Positions 1-11,678 of a stretch of 64,000 nt of DNA are shown here, one piece after another. The notes below the pieces were generated by a model. That model was not told where the DNA came from and searched no databases. It saw only the letters and a program-made list of their open reading frames with translations. The position numbers and the translations under genes were made by a program. This DNA is from Gonocerus acuteangulatus (Eukaryota; Arthropoda; Insecta; Hemiptera; Coreidae), in the NCBI GenBank assembly GCA_946811695.1, contig OX328125.1:46536345-46600344 (forward strand). The letters are read 5' to 3'. Each line of letters starts with the position of its first letter. Position 1 is the stretch's first letter.

Positions 1-121
1 ATGTAATAAACCTAAAGATAAAGATTTTATATTATACAATGATATAAATATAGTAGATAGATAGCAACATAATGGGTGTCTTCCAAGCAAAACGAAGTGT
101 CTTCCTAGTAGAGACTAGGGT

Positions 122-229
122 GTAGTTTTAGCTTCAACTCAGATTGATGTGATTAAAGAAAGGCTACCACTCCGTAGTTACAACTACCCTAGATGGAGTG
201 GTAGCTGGAAAACTGAAGCTACAACTACG
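122..229. repeat. Degenerate inverted repeat, related to 1199-1390
   Basis: The outer arms (about 123-140 and 211-228) are imperfect reverse complements built on GTAGTTGTAGCTTC. An inner pair, GGCTACCACTCC and GGAGTGGTAGC, also matches inverted. The same words recur at 1199-1390, so this is probably an old MITE family. No target duplication is visible and the superfamily is unknown. Confidence 0.4.
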
Positions 230-245
230 GGGTAGATACAACTAC

Positions 246-990
246 CCTGTAGTAGGTTTTAATACCTATTTTCATTCGTACTCTTCCTTGTCAGTCTCTG
301 CTAGGCACACATTAATTCTGGAAGTACATATAAATCAATCTTTTGACAGAGATTAGTTTGGGAGTGTAGTGGCAGAAACCCTTGTTTTATTGGTAAAATG
401 CATAGAAAGTTAAAACTGAATTAAAAAAAAAAATATTATTTAATATTCGTATTTAATAATAAATGGACGTAAAAATTAAAATAAATAAAATAAATGACAT
501 TTGTAGAGAAATCGACAGACAAACTGGAGATTATTGTACTTTTACAACCTTGTGATTTTCTTTGAAATCCTTTTTCTTTCCATAAATTAAATTATTTATT
601 TATTGAGAGTTTTGCAGATGTTTGCGATTTATTCTATAACAAATTATCTAGTGCTAATGACCTCTGCAATAGATGCACCCCCCCGAAAAAAAAAAAAAAA
701 AAAAAAAAACTATCTATTGTGATGATAAAAAATACCTTATACAAATTGTACATATAAATGCATTATACAGGCGATGCAATATATTTACACATTATATAAA
801 TCCTGATATTATTAATCATAATTTTAATAATAATAATCATAATTTTATCATTAAATAATAATAATAAATCTTAATATGATAGATTGATATAAATCATGAT
901 TAAAAAAAAAAGAGAGAGAGAAAGGGTGACGCTTCTCGGCCTATTTGCTAAGATCATAGTGTAAATTAAATTGTAAAAAATAATAATCCA
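246..990. other. AT-rich non-coding stretch
   Basis: I see no supported gene. The stretch is very AT-rich, with poly-A runs near 422-432 and 684-709 and a short purine run near 900-925. The 61-codon open frame at 673-858 begins in the poly-A run and encodes low-complexity Lys/Asn, so it is not called. Confidence 0.5.
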
Positions 991-993
991 GAG

Positions 994-1112
994 CATGGGC
1001 GTATATAAAAGCCCCCACCCCGACATTTAATTTGATTTAATCAGTTAAAAAAATGTTTTTTTGTTCCCCAAACCCCTTGCTTGTCCGAAATTATTTCCTT
1101 TATACGCCCCTG
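994..1112. mobile_element. Short hAT-like MITE (CATGGGCGTATATA ends)
   Basis: The left end CATGGGCGTATATA is matched inverted by TTTATACGCCCCTG at the right end. The same ends bound the 278-bp copy at 25761-26038, which has an 8-bp duplication. No target duplication is visible for this copy. It is non-coding, and assignment to hAT is inferred only from the other copy. Confidence 0.5.
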
Positions 1113-1198
1113 AACCAAAGTTATAATAAATATAATAATAATCCTAATCTTGAAGAATAGCTGACAAAAGTGAAGTCTGCTCCTCCTGAGAATTCAAG

Positions 1199-1390
1199 AA
1201 AACGAAGATGTAACTACACCTAGGTAGTTGTAGCTTCTTTTTAATCACACCAAAAATGAAGTTGTAACTACTTCTCCGGGAAAACCGAGATATATCTACA
1301 GGGGGTAGTAGTAGGACCGGTTTAATCACACCAAAGGTAGTTACAACTTCGAAATGATGAAGTGGTAGCATCAACTCCGTTTTAATCACA
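1199..1390. repeat. Repeat with TTTAATCACACCA reiterations
   Basis: The word TTTAATCACACCA occurs three times (near 1239, 1319 and 1380), interleaved with GTAGTTGTAGCTTC-type words also found inverted at 122-229. The 81-codon minus-strand frame over it is only the repeat read through. It is probably the same old family as 122-229, class unknown. Confidence 0.4.
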
Positions 1391-2521
1391 CCACCAAATA
1401 AGTAGTTTAGAAATATGCAAAAAGCATTGGAAATTTACCATAAAAGATTTATTTTAGAAATATAAAGAATATTTTAAAAGTTATGTGTTATACATGTTTA
1501 AAATGTATTTTTTCTTTTATGGTGCATCTGCATCTACACCATTAGCCGAAATGTTTAATATTATTTCAAGAATACTACAAACAATCATAAAAATTTATTC
1601 TCTTATCAATGTAATGAGAATAAAAACATTTATTTTCAATCAGGCCAAAAAGTAATTCTCTTATCAATGCAATACAGATGAAAACAATTTAATTGGGCAG
1701 ATAGATAAATACGATAAGAATACTTTTAATTCAATTACTTTAAAGAGTTGCCTTTAGCTAAGGAATAAATGAGGCTCTGTTGATTTATTCATTTGCTCAA
1801 TAAAATAATAAATAAAAAAAATAATAAAAAAAGGGAAGGAAATAATGAGCCATTGTTGAAATTTTAATTTCTCATCGGGAAATAGTGGGTCAAGTAGAGA
1901 ATAAAAGAAGGTAATTCCGCTCTCATTGTGTACTCAAGTCCAATTTCAAGAGGGTCAAAATGTAATTTCCCTTCCTTCTTAGGATGGCTTCTGGCTCTCT
2001 TGGAGGTAATGGAAATAAATGATTGGATGAATGTATTGTCTATATAATACCCTTAGAAGGTACATTCTTCAGAAGATTAGCAAAGTAAGCTAACAGTTTA
2101 AGGTTCCCCAGTTTTCTTTAATTGCATTACGTTTCCTGAGTTTATTTTTTGTTCTGAGATTACTTTAATAACGGTTCGATCTCTTATCCACACATTTAAA
2201 ATGAGGTTGTAATGTCAAACTCCAGAATGAATCATGCTAGGAATATAGATAAGCTAACTTTTTGACGATATTTTGCGTGAAAGTGTGTATATTTTAGAAA
2301 CTTTTTTCTTTTTGGATTTTTTTGAGGTGCGTAGAATTACTCGTCTACCCATCTCACTGAATCTTCCTAATTATTGTGTATTATTGAATTTAGTGTAACG
2401 TTTCCGACTTAACTTTCTTCAGGCATAATGATGTATTCTCACAATTTTAAGTAATATTACTTATGTAATGACAGAAATTATTGTATTAATTATCAGAAAA
2501 TATTAATATCAATTGATACCT
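1391..2521. other. Unassigned AT-rich stretch
   Basis: I see no ORF, RNA gene or recognisable element. There are short A- and T-rich runs only. Confidence 0.4.
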
Positions 2522-2525
2522 TTAA

Positions 2526-2743
2526 CACTAGATTTACCAGACCAGTCATTTTCGTTGGTCGTGCAATTTCAATCCAAAATTCCTATTACATATAACATTA
2601 GCTTTCCTAAATGATGTTATGACTTTTGTAGCTATAAGTAGAGAATACATTTAATGAACTTAATGCTACTTTATTTATATTAGTAACAAATATATTTTTT
2701 GTTATTGACATTTTTACCCGTACCAGGTCTGGTAAATCTAGTG
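2526..2743. mobile_element. piggyBac-like MITE, TTAA flanked
   Basis: Perfect 18-bp terminal inverted repeats, CACTAGATTTACCAGACC, bound a 218-bp non-coding element. The left flank is TTAA (2522-2525) and the right flank TTAG (2744-2747), that is TTAA with one change. TTAA duplication is the hallmark of piggyBac integration. There is no transposase, so it would have been mobilised in trans. Confidence 0.7.
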
Positions 2744-2784
2744 TTAGCAATTATAGAAAACTCCAGGGCTATGAGAAGGCGGAT

Positions 2785-2870
2785 TGAGTAATTTCCAACT
2801 CCGTGTAAGTTGGCTACTGTCAGTTTTCCGACTCTTAGCCTAATATATCCCTTTTCTCCTAAATGTTGTT
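2785..2870 (+). repeat. Family A fragment (3'-proximal part)
   Basis: The segment GTGTAAGTTGGCTACTGTCA is shared with the 3'-proximal part of the family A copy at 61485-61505 and, inverted, with about 46605-46640. It is too short and diverged to show ends. Confidence 0.4.
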
Positions 2871-3180
2871 CAAGGAGGTGTTGAGATTACGGATGAAATA
2901 TATCAAAAAATTGTTTATTTCTATTCTAGCAGGTAGTTAATAACATGTCAATAAAATCTGTTACGTAGGTGCGTTGTGACGCGCCTGTGATAAGGCACAT
3001 CCAGAAATGAGATCGTTCGTTTACTCTTCGAATTGAGAGCCGCATGCGAAAAATAAAGTGGCGGGTATTTATTTTTTATTTGAATTAAAAAAAAAAAAAA
3101 CTCCCTCACAATGCTTAGTAACCTTTCCGCCACATTAGGACTCACAGGCATGGAACCTCAAAATGACATTTTGAACTCAG

Positions 3181-3181
<1 letters not shown>

Positions 3182-3240
<59 letters not shown>
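3182..3240. repeat. (TA)n microsatellite
   Basis: About 29 TA units, then a short ATAC run. Unlike most (TA)n tracts here, no family A or B sequence flanks it. Confidence 0.9.
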
Positions 3241-3242
<2 letters not shown>

Positions 3243-3768
3243 CATACATATATTAATAGTTTTAAAAGCGGTTAGTTACGGATCAACGAAATCTTGATTT
3301 ACTCCTGCAAACACGCATTTTTGTTCAAATGTAATAATAATAATTGTATTTCTGTTTTGCTAAATTTATTCTAAATAGGTACTGTACTACCTCACTGGGA
3401 TAAAATATAACGAAACCCGAAATGCAATTATAAATAATAAATCAATGAATCAGGTCTTAGCAATAAGAATAGAACGTTGAAGTTTATAATCAAGAAACTG
3501 GAAGATTAACATTTGCAGTACAAAAAATAACTGGGTTGTTCTTCTGTTAGAAAAAAAATTAGGATTTAAAGAGTTTTCATCACGACATTATCGACCAGAT
3601 GTTCTAAAATTAAACTGCGGTAAAAATAAGTCCACTCAAGACGTTACATTTAGTAAAATGATATTTTTATTGGAATTTCTAAAAATAAAAAGGACATGAC
3701 CTATTTACAGAATTCATTTCCAGGATTTACCGGTAAAATAACGCAGATACGATTTACGTTTGGTCTTT

Positions 3769-4960
<1,192 letters not shown>

Positions 4961-5096
4961 GGTAGAAGAGGATTCTAGAGTCTGGCGGACCCGAGCAGGT
5001 AATGCCATAAAACCCTTTGAACAAAGGCCGAGGAAAATATGATCTGTTTCTACTCTAAGCTTTTCATATGACAATAGGGATATGAACAGGAACCGG

Positions 5097-5175
5097 AGTC
5101 TCCCGTGGTCTAATGGCTAGTACCTTGGATTCATAAGCGGGAGATGGTGGGTTCGATTCCCAACCTCCGGCAGGA
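5097..5175 (+). mobile_element. tRNA-derived SINE head
   Basis: It has an A-box-like TGGTCTAATGG and a B box GGTTCGATTCC at tRNA spacing, and a CAT in the anticodon-like position. The putative acceptor arms (GTCTCCC and CTCCGGC) do not pair, so this is not a working tRNA. It matches the head of the fuller SINE at 28287-28479, but its body is diverged or absent. Confidence 0.65.
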
Positions 5176-5384
5176 ATTTTTTTGGGAATTATGGGGTCGC
5201 TGTATCGGTTTTAATTATATGAGAATAACTGAATAAGAAAACTGAGATGCCATTTTTCTTAAGTAAATAGGGGAATTAAACCATATAATGGAAGATGAAC
5301 TGAAAATCTACTGGATTTAATGTATTTATGTGGGACTGAAGGTCATATTCGAACAAAAACACTCACTTTCCCCACTCTTTTATT

Positions 5385-5430
5385 GTTGTTTACTTGTTTC
5401 GCGTTCCTATGACGCCTCTTCAGGAGCTCT
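5385..5430 (-). ncRNA. Hammerhead-ribozyme-like motif in PLE copy 1
   Basis: On the minus strand: CTGAAGAG (5423-5416), a stem II made of GCGT and ACGC around a 7-nt loop, GAAAC (5400-5396), then AAGTA. The order CUGANGA, stem II, GAAA, minimal stem III, GUA is the hammerhead core. Hammerheads are known in Penelope-like element terminal repeats. Stem I pairs poorly here, so this copy is probably inactive. Confidence 0.5.
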
Positions 5431-5893
5431 TAAACTAATCTACAATTACAGCCTACACCACCGAGAACCTTCCGGAGGTAGGGCCACGTCTAGACCGACC
5501 ACTCATTCAACGATTCATGTCCACTGTGCATCAGCTGTATAAAATCGATAGTTTTAGGGTAAATCTCGATTACATTTTGTCAAGGTGGAGGCTGGGCTGA
5601 ATGACCAATGTTGAAGCCTTAAACAAATAAATGTCGATTTTCCAAAAGAAGTCTTTGTCATTTAATAAATTAATCCATTTCAAGTTGTCTTGTTTATTAA
5701 ATTAAAAAATATTTTATCTAGATATTTGATTTCTGTTTTTCTCTTATTTTTTGTATGATGTTTTTTTTTCTTTATCTAATATTTTAACTGTGTCAAAATT
5801 AAAAGTGCGGCTATATTGTATAGCATGATCCACCAACGCAGTTTTGTTGTCTGTCTCGTCAAGGTTTTTCGCATGTTGTTTATGTCTCTTTCT

Positions 5894-6268
5894 GTATGCA
5901 GGTGTGTACATGTGTGCATGCATATTTGTATGCATTTTGTATTTATATATTTTGTATTTATATTTGTATGCATTTAATGTATTTATTCTATTATATCTTA
6001 ATCTGTATAATTTGTTCGTATATCCTACTATTTGTATGATTAAAGAAATAAGTAGAATAGTATTCTCCTATGTCTAGAAGTAGAATAAACTATATAAACA
6101 TAGTGTAATGTATATTTGTATAATTTGATGTATATATATAATAATGATGATGTATATATTGTTGATGTATGTATGCATGTATGTATATATGTGTAATGTT
6201 TGTTCTGAGCAAGTCGCTATAGTTGCGAAAATCTCATAAAATAAATATATAAAAAAAAAAAAAAAATG
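5894..6268 (+). mobile_element. 5'-truncated LINE 3' fragment inserted in PLE
   Basis: A 375-bp AT-rich segment ends in AATAAATATAT plus a poly-A run (6251-6266). It is flanked by the 12-bp direct repeat ATGTCTCTTTCT at 5882-5893 and 6269-6280. Removing it with one repeat copy restores the PLE reading frame through RKRHKQH. The word GAGCAAGTCGC near its end recurs before the AAATAAATAAA tail at about 29330-29375. This is a target-primed insertion of a truncated retrotransposon 3' UTR. Confidence 0.75.
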
Positions 6269-6859
6269 ATGTCTCTTTCTTAAACTTTCTCCCGATTACC
6301 CTACATACACCTTGTCGCACATTGCACAATCGATTTGATAAAGATTGTATTTGGTTTCACTTTCTTTTAGTTTGTCTTTAATTTGGCGTTAGCTATTTCT
6401 GATTTTATCTTGATATATTCAGGAAATTATTCCTAGATCTTTACACGTTTGTTTTATTTTATTGGCAAAAATGGGATTATAACTAAAAGAAATGTAATTT
6501 AATAGTTCTAGAGTTTTTATATCTTCACTGTCTGTATCTATTTTCTGTTCGTAAATATGTTTATTATTTATGGGTTTGTCATTTACAACTCGATTTCCAT
6601 TTGAAATGTTAGGTACCCCACCGTCAAAGAAGTCATCAATTTTACTCTGTATTAGTTTTCTTCTTTTTTCTTTATTACATTTTCTGTCGTCTACTGTTTG
6701 TGTATCGTCAAGTTTACGTTTCAGGGTACCTCTAGTTTTTGTCTGTTGTACAAGTCAATTTGGGTTCTGTTAATTTTATCCGTTTTCTTCTATTAGAATC
6801 GTCAGTGCCTACATGTTCAATTTCGTCCCTTTTTCGTTCACTTTCATAGTCGTTATAAA

Positions 6860-7700
6860 AAAAAACTGCTTTATCCTTTGCTGAGTAAAAACATTACAAA
6901 TTGAGTAATTTTACAACCGTTTTCCTCATCAGATGAAAGTTATTTGCAAAAATGCTTACTTAAATATTAGTATGGTTTTTATTTATTTATACATTAGTGA
7001 GACGGTGGAAAAGGCGATTCTTCACTGAAAACAATTAAATAATAATTATTAGTTGTAAAAAAATGTCAACCAATAACAAGTGAAACAATTAAAAAATAAT
7101 TTTTGAATAAAATATTCATTGATGACAGAAATACTACCAACTATAAAAAGGCGGCTAGCGCTAACAGCATATAAAATTATATAATTAAAATACATACCTA
7201 TTTTAGATTAAAGTTTTATTTATTATTATTATTGTATTGGGATGTAGAAAAATTAATGATGTAGGCAAATAAATCCCTAAACGTATTTAAATAAATAAAA
7301 AGTAGGGCTTTTAGAATCCCAATGTTTTCTATCACAATTTCAATATGGTTTCAGACAACCAACAATAAACTACATTGTGAGTTTTGAAACATCTACCGTT
7401 GATTATTCCTCGTTGAAAACTCCGTACTGGCTGTGTCGTTTGACATTTACAATGCATATGAATGGGGAATGGTTCTACCTTCACTTACTGAATGGGAAGT
7501 TGAGAAACAATTGATTAGGTCTATATTCGGTTTTGTTTCCATTAGAACATTCAGAATAAGAGCAAGGAAATTCCTCCGCATATACATATACGAAACTTGG
7601 GGCTATGATAGCCACGTTGTTCTTTGCCCTAAAACACAAATAAACAAACAACAAATACGAAACTGGTAAAATCCTGTGTCGGAAAATTCCTAGATATTCG
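6860..7700. other. Unassigned AT-rich stretch
   Basis: No recognised element. The 78-codon open frame at 7433-7669 has no recognisable family and precedes the decayed coding relic. It might be an upstream part of that relic, but I cannot show it. Confidence 0.35.
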
Positions 7701-8340
7701 GAATTTTAATGAGGAAAAGCTATCTCACTTGACTTACAGCTTGACTATTCTAAATTTTGCTGCTTCTGGTACAAGTGGAATGGCAGAGATCGGAATAATC
7801 ATTGTAGAAAAAGGACTAGCCAAATTGGATTTCATTTAAGCTAAGAGAAGAAAATGTTCTTCAACAACCCCTTGCAAGTTCTGAAAAGTAGGCTTAATTG
7901 GGAATATCTTTATAGCGAAGGATTGTGAAGACCGTGCATTTCTCTTCCCGAAAAAGAAGTTCCCAAGAATCACTGAAGCTAAACTTGAATAAGGAATATG
8001 TGTTGGCCCTTAAATGAGGGAACTGATGAAAGATACACAATTTGACCCGCTGCATGGTTATGGAATGTTCATGACTACAGTTATTGTAAACCTTATGTCT
8101 GGGAACTGCAGATTGTCAGTGAGATGATTGAGAACTACAATTTTATAGATCTTTAAAAATACTCTGTCTGCCCTCCCGTCTCGATTTCTTTCCTGAAACG
8201 CTAGGGGCGTAAGTGACTGAGCGATTCATCAAGACAGTGTGGAAATATGTTGACAGCTGCTGTTGAACACTGGAACTTTGGAAGAGACTGTTCTTCGGGC
8301 AAAGTACAGCCGAAATTCTACTTCACATACATTTTAGGTC
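7700..8340 (+). pseudogene. Decayed coding relic, probably repeat-borne
   Basis: Reading with several frame changes gives KDCEDRAFLFPKKKFPRITE, then stop-interrupted pieces such as MRELMKDTQFDPL, and near the end a piece containing TLELWKRLF. These resemble a large, repeated, uncharacterised protein family that I recall from arthropod genomes (F-P-x-I-S/T-E-A-K, then I/M-R-E-L-M-x-D-x-x-F-D). Multiple stops and at least three frameshifts show it is dead. The family is from memory, so the assignment is tentative; a transposon origin is inferred from the setting. Confidence 0.4.
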
Positions 8341-8390
8341 AGTAAAAGTAATTTCATCTAAGATGATACTATAATGTATAATACTATAAT

Positions 8391-8402
8391 GTATACATAA
8401 TA
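8391..8402. repeat. 5' target-site duplication of RTE element
   Basis: GTATACATAATA here recurs at 11678-11689, immediately after the element's 3' end. It lies in a degenerate unit of the minisatellite found downstream, so part of the match could be pre-existing repeat sequence. Confidence 0.6.
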
Positions 8403-11400
8403 ATTAGGCGTAGGGATGTGGCGTACCCATCGCCCAGTCCTCGGACTGCAAAGAGCCTCTGGTCCTCCAGGTTGGGGGAACAACTACACTTACACTCACA
8501 CAAAGTGCACACAGTAACACCAAACTACATTCACCCCTACATTACAGACAAAGGTCATTAACAATACACACCCTAGGGCTACCTTCCCTAGGAAGCCTCC
8601 CCGGATGGGGGTGCAAGTCTGAAGGCACTGAGGTGGCAGCCCCACCACAAGACTAGGGTACGGAGCTAGGGCTAATGTCCCCCCTACCTGAAAATAAACT
8701 CATTCAGAAACCCAATACAGCCTCGGATTTGATAGATCAACAAAGGAAACGACCCGGCAAACCCTATAGGACTTTTAACTTAGGATACTGGAATGTTCTA
8801 TCCTTATATAGACCCGGAGCACTTAAACTGCTCTTAGACCAGATTGATAGATACAAACTCGACATAGTTGCTATCCAGGAGATTCGCTGGATAGGCCAAG
8901 GAACCTTAGAAAAGAGGAAACACACCATATATCACAGTTGTGATGAGAGCAAACATGTTTTTGGAGTAGGCTTTATTGTGAGAGTTAAATGTAGAAAGCT
9001 AGTCATAGGGTTCAAACCTGTCAGCCCCAGAATCTGTCTCATCAGAATTCGTGGTAAATTTTATAATTTCAGCATTATTAGTGTCCACGCACCAACTGAA
9101 GACTCAGCCGAAGAAGAAAAGGACGAATTTTATGACCAGCTCGAAAGAACCCTAGATGCTTGCCCTAGATATGAAGCAAAGTTAATTGCTGGGGACCTAA
9201 ATGCTAAGGTTGGAAAAGAGGAAATATATCAACCCACTATAGGCAGACACAGCCTGCACAATGAATGCAACAACAATGGCCGAAGACTAGTTAACTTTGC
9301 TGCATCCAGAGATTTGGTTATCGGAACGACATTCTTCCCGCACAAAGAAATCCATAAAGGCACATGGACAGCACCCCACAGAGCTGTTGTGAATCAAATT
9401 GATGACATTTTAGTCTGTTGGAGACATAAATCCAATCTCTTTGATGTTAGGGTCTTCAGGGGAGCAAATGTTGACTCAGACCACTTCCTGAGTATAGCCA
9501 GAATTAATGCAAAAATATCCTGTGTCAGGTCTAGACCAAACCAGCACCAAGGCATTAAATATAATCTTAAGAAGCTGAAGCAGGCAGAAATACAACAGCT
9601 GTACTCGGAAAAGTTGGATGAAAACATTCGGGCTCAAACAAAGGATGACAGCGTGCATAGTCAATGGCTGGCATGTTGTGAAGCAATAAAATCAACGGCT
9701 GATAGTGTACTTGGCGAACAGGAAAATGAACCTAAGTCCCCCTGGTTTGATGCAGAATGTGAAGCAGCTACAAGTCTTAAAAATCAGGCCTACCTGGCTA
9801 TGATAAATAGATGCACAAGAAGGACCCTCGAAGAATACAGACTTAGGAGAAGGGAGGAGAAACGGCTGCACAGAAGGAAAAAGAGGAAAAAGGAGCAAGA
9901 GGATATGGAAAAGGTAGAACAGCTGCATGTTAGTAAGGAATTCAGAGACTTCTTTCGCAAGGTGAATAAAAGCAGAAACGGCTTCTCCCTGGTACAAAGT
10001 GTATGCAAAGATGATGATGGGAACCTTCTTACTAATAAGGAGGAAGTCTTAGCACAGTGGAGGAGACATTACGAATCCTTACTTAATGATGGCTCACACC
10101 CATTAGAACAGGAAGCTGCAGTGGCTGCCCGGTCAGATCTCGAGCCCCCTTCTGAGGATGAGATAATCGATGCATTGAACAAGCTAAAGAATAATAAGGC
10201 TGCTGGTCCAGACGGTTTGCCTGCTGAATTGTTTAAGTGTGGTGGAAGTGAGCTGGTTAAACTATTGCAGGACCTGCTACTCACTATATGGTCAGTCCAA
10301 AAGTTGCCCTCAGACTGGAACAAATCATTAATCTTCCCTATCCATAAAAAGGGGGACAAGTTGCTATGTAGTAACTACCGAGGAATATCCCTGCTTGCTA
10401 GTGGCTATAAGATCCTCTCTAATATTGTTTTCCAGCGCCTTTTGCCTTATGCAGAGAGGGAGTTAGGCCCTTATCAGTGTGGTTTTAGAAGGGGCAAGTC
10501 TACAACTGACCAGATTTTCAGCCTAAGGACGATTCTTGAGAGAGGTCGTGAATATAATATTAGGACACATCACCTCTTTGTCGACTTCAAAGCTGCCTAT
10601 GATAGTATAAACCGACAAGAACTCTATATGGTACTAAGTGAGCTCAACGTCCCTCAGGATCTCATACGTCTAGTTGAATTGACGATGAAAGACGTGAGAT
10701 GTATGGTGCTAGTGAACGGGAGCAGATCCAGTGAGTTCATTGCCGGGAAAGGACTACGTCAGGGAGATGCACTGGCTTGTCTCCTTTTCAACTTGGCACT
10801 GGAATATGCAGTTAGGAAGGCACGGATACAGGTCGGAGGTACAATCTTTGGTAGGCTCGTACAACTTCTGGCCTATGCGGATGACGTAGACATCATTGGG
10901 CGCTCTCTGAAGGATGTCACCGAAGCATTTCTCGCTCTGGTTGGCCCTGCGAGGAAACTTGGCCTTGAAGTGAACGCAGAAAAGACGAAGTACCTGGTTA
11001 CAGAGGAGGATCCTAGGCCGGGAGAAGTTGTACAGATGGGGCAATATAGCTTCTCGAAAGTGGCTGAATTCACCTATCTCGGGTCGCTTGTGACAAGCCA
11101 GAATAAACCAGATATGGAAATAAAGCAAAGGATATTAGTAGCCAACCGGTGCTATTTCAGCGTAAGGAAACAGTTTTCGAGCCATGCCCTATCCAGAAAG
11201 ACTAAGCTCCACTTGTACAAAACTCTTATTCGGCCAGTCCTTCTGTATGGCTCTGAGTCTTGGACAACCTCTCAATCCTGTGAGCACGATCTCATGGTGT
11301 TTGAGAGAAAGATTCTGAGGAGACTATATGGAGGCAGACAAGTAGCTGGACAATGGAGGCGTCGAACTAACCAAGAGCTGTATGGACTGTTCGGGGAGCC

Positions 11401-11677
11401 AGACATAGTCCAGTTAATGAAAATGAGTAGACTAAGATGGGCTGGACACGTAGCAAGAATGGTCGAGGGGGACATTCCGAAGAAACTCCTCACTGAACCT
11501 CTCTACGGGAGCCGAAGAAGAGGAAGACCAAGATTGAGATGGTGTGACCGTGTGGCAGAGGATGCTAGGTCTATCCTGGGGGTCAGAAATTGGATGGCTT
11601 CAGCACAGGATAGAGACAATTGGAGGAAGCTGTAGGAGGAGGCCAAGACTCGACATCGGGTTGTTGTAAAAGAAGAA
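8403..11677 (+). mobile_element. RTE-like non-LTR retrotransposon, apparently full coding length
   Basis: The 3.28-kb element has a GC-richer 5' UTR of about 270 bp (8403-8674), one intact ORF and a 42-bp 3' UTR ending AAAGAAGAAG with no long poly-A. A single ORF with apurinic endonuclease plus reverse transcriptase and a very short 3' UTR is the RTE layout. The 12-bp direct repeats mark the ends. Flanking DNA on both sides belongs to an ACTATAATGTATACATA-type minisatellite, so the insertion went into that array. An uninterrupted ORF suggests a recent insertion. Confidence 0.8.
8675..11635 (+). CDS. RTE-type endonuclease/reverse transcriptase
   Basis: This 986-residue protein would copy its own RNA into a nicked chromosomal target. 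The N-terminal apurinic/apyrimidinic-type endonuclease spans about residues 33-275: N40, the catalytic-type E69 in AIQEIRW, D174-N in GDLNAKVG, and S268-D269-H270. A linker of about 100 residues rich in Lys/Arg/Glu (about 370-440) follows. The reverse transcriptase is about 480-790, with NKAAGPDGLPAELF, FVDFKAAYDS (D637), GLRQGDALACLLFN and YADD (734-737). The C-terminal part has LYGSESW and RLRWAGHVARM, typical of RTE-like proteins often mis-annotated as craniofacial development protein 2. The ATG at 8675 is the first good start; initiation further upstream is possible. All motifs are intact with no stop or frameshift, so it may be functional. Confidence 0.92.
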   Translation: MSPLPENKLIQKPNTASDLIDQQRKRPGKPYRTFNLGYWNVLSLYRPGALKLLLDQIDRYKLDIVAIQEIRWIGQGTLEKRKHTIYHSCDESKHVFGVGFIVRVKCRKLVIGFKPVSPRICLIRIRGKFYNFSIISVHAPTEDSAEEEKDEFYDQLERTLDACPRYEAKLIAGDLNAKVGKEEIYQPTIGRHSLHNECNNNGRRLVNFAASRDLVIGTTFFPHKEIHKGTWTAPHRAVVNQIDDILVCWRHKSNLFDVRVFRGANVDSDHFLSIARINAKISCVRSRPNQHQGIKYNLKKLKQAEIQQLYSEKLDENIRAQTKDDSVHSQWLACCEAIKSTADSVLGEQENEPKSPWFDAECEAATSLKNQAYLAMINRCTRRTLEEYRLRRREEKRLHRRKKRKKEQEDMEKVEQLHVSKEFRDFFRKVNKSRNGFSLVQSVCKDDDGNLLTNKEEVLAQWRRHYESLLNDGSHPLEQEAAVAARSDLEPPSEDEIIDALNKLKNNKAAGPDGLPAELFKCGGSELVKLLQDLLLTIWSVQKLPSDWNKSLIFPIHKKGDKLLCSNYRGISLLASGYKILSNIVFQRLLPYAERELGPYQCGFRRGKSTTDQIFSLRTILERGREYNIRTHHLFVDFKAAYDSINRQELYMVLSELNVPQDLIRLVELTMKDVRCMVLVNGSRSSEFIAGKGLRQGDALACLLFNLALEYAVRKARIQVGGTIFGRLVQLLAYADDVDIIGRSLKDVTEAFLALVGPARKLGLEVNAEKTKYLVTEEDPRPGEVVQMGQYSFSKVAEFTYLGSLVTSQNKPDMEIKQRILVANRCYFSVRKQFSSHALSRKTKLHLYKTLIRPVLLYGSESWTTSQSCEHDLMVFERKILRRLYGGRQVAGQWRRRTNQELYGLFGEPDIVQLMKMSRLRWAGHVARMVEGDIPKKLLTEPLYGSRRRGRPRLRWCDRVAEDARSILGVRNWMASAQDRDNWRKL

Positions 11678-11678
11678 G

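Larger units (their letters stand above)
5300..6850 (-). pseudogene. Penelope-like element, decayed (GIY-YIG region and 3' UTR)
   Basis: Read on the minus strand, about 6390-6281 encodes YQIDCAMCDKVYVG, a stop, then SGESLRKRH. After an inserted LINE fragment the frame resumes at about 5893 with KRHKQHAKNLDETDNKTAL and VDHAIQYSRTFNF. This is the GIY-YIG endonuclease end of a Penelope-like reverse transcriptase: a C-x2-C knuckle, YVG, a spaced arginine and a conserved H-A. Upstream, about 6850-6430 carries decayed coding sequence with stops and frameshifts. The 3' part (about 5440-5500) shares PLE 3'-UTR sequence with 41056-41730 and holds a hammerhead-like motif. No reverse transcriptase palm is visible, so the copy is inactive. 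Confidence 0.6.

Noticed and set aside
5097..5172. Functional methionine tRNA gene
   Set aside because: A- and B-box motifs are good but the acceptor arms do not pair, and the same head occurs in a SINE with an A tail at 28287.
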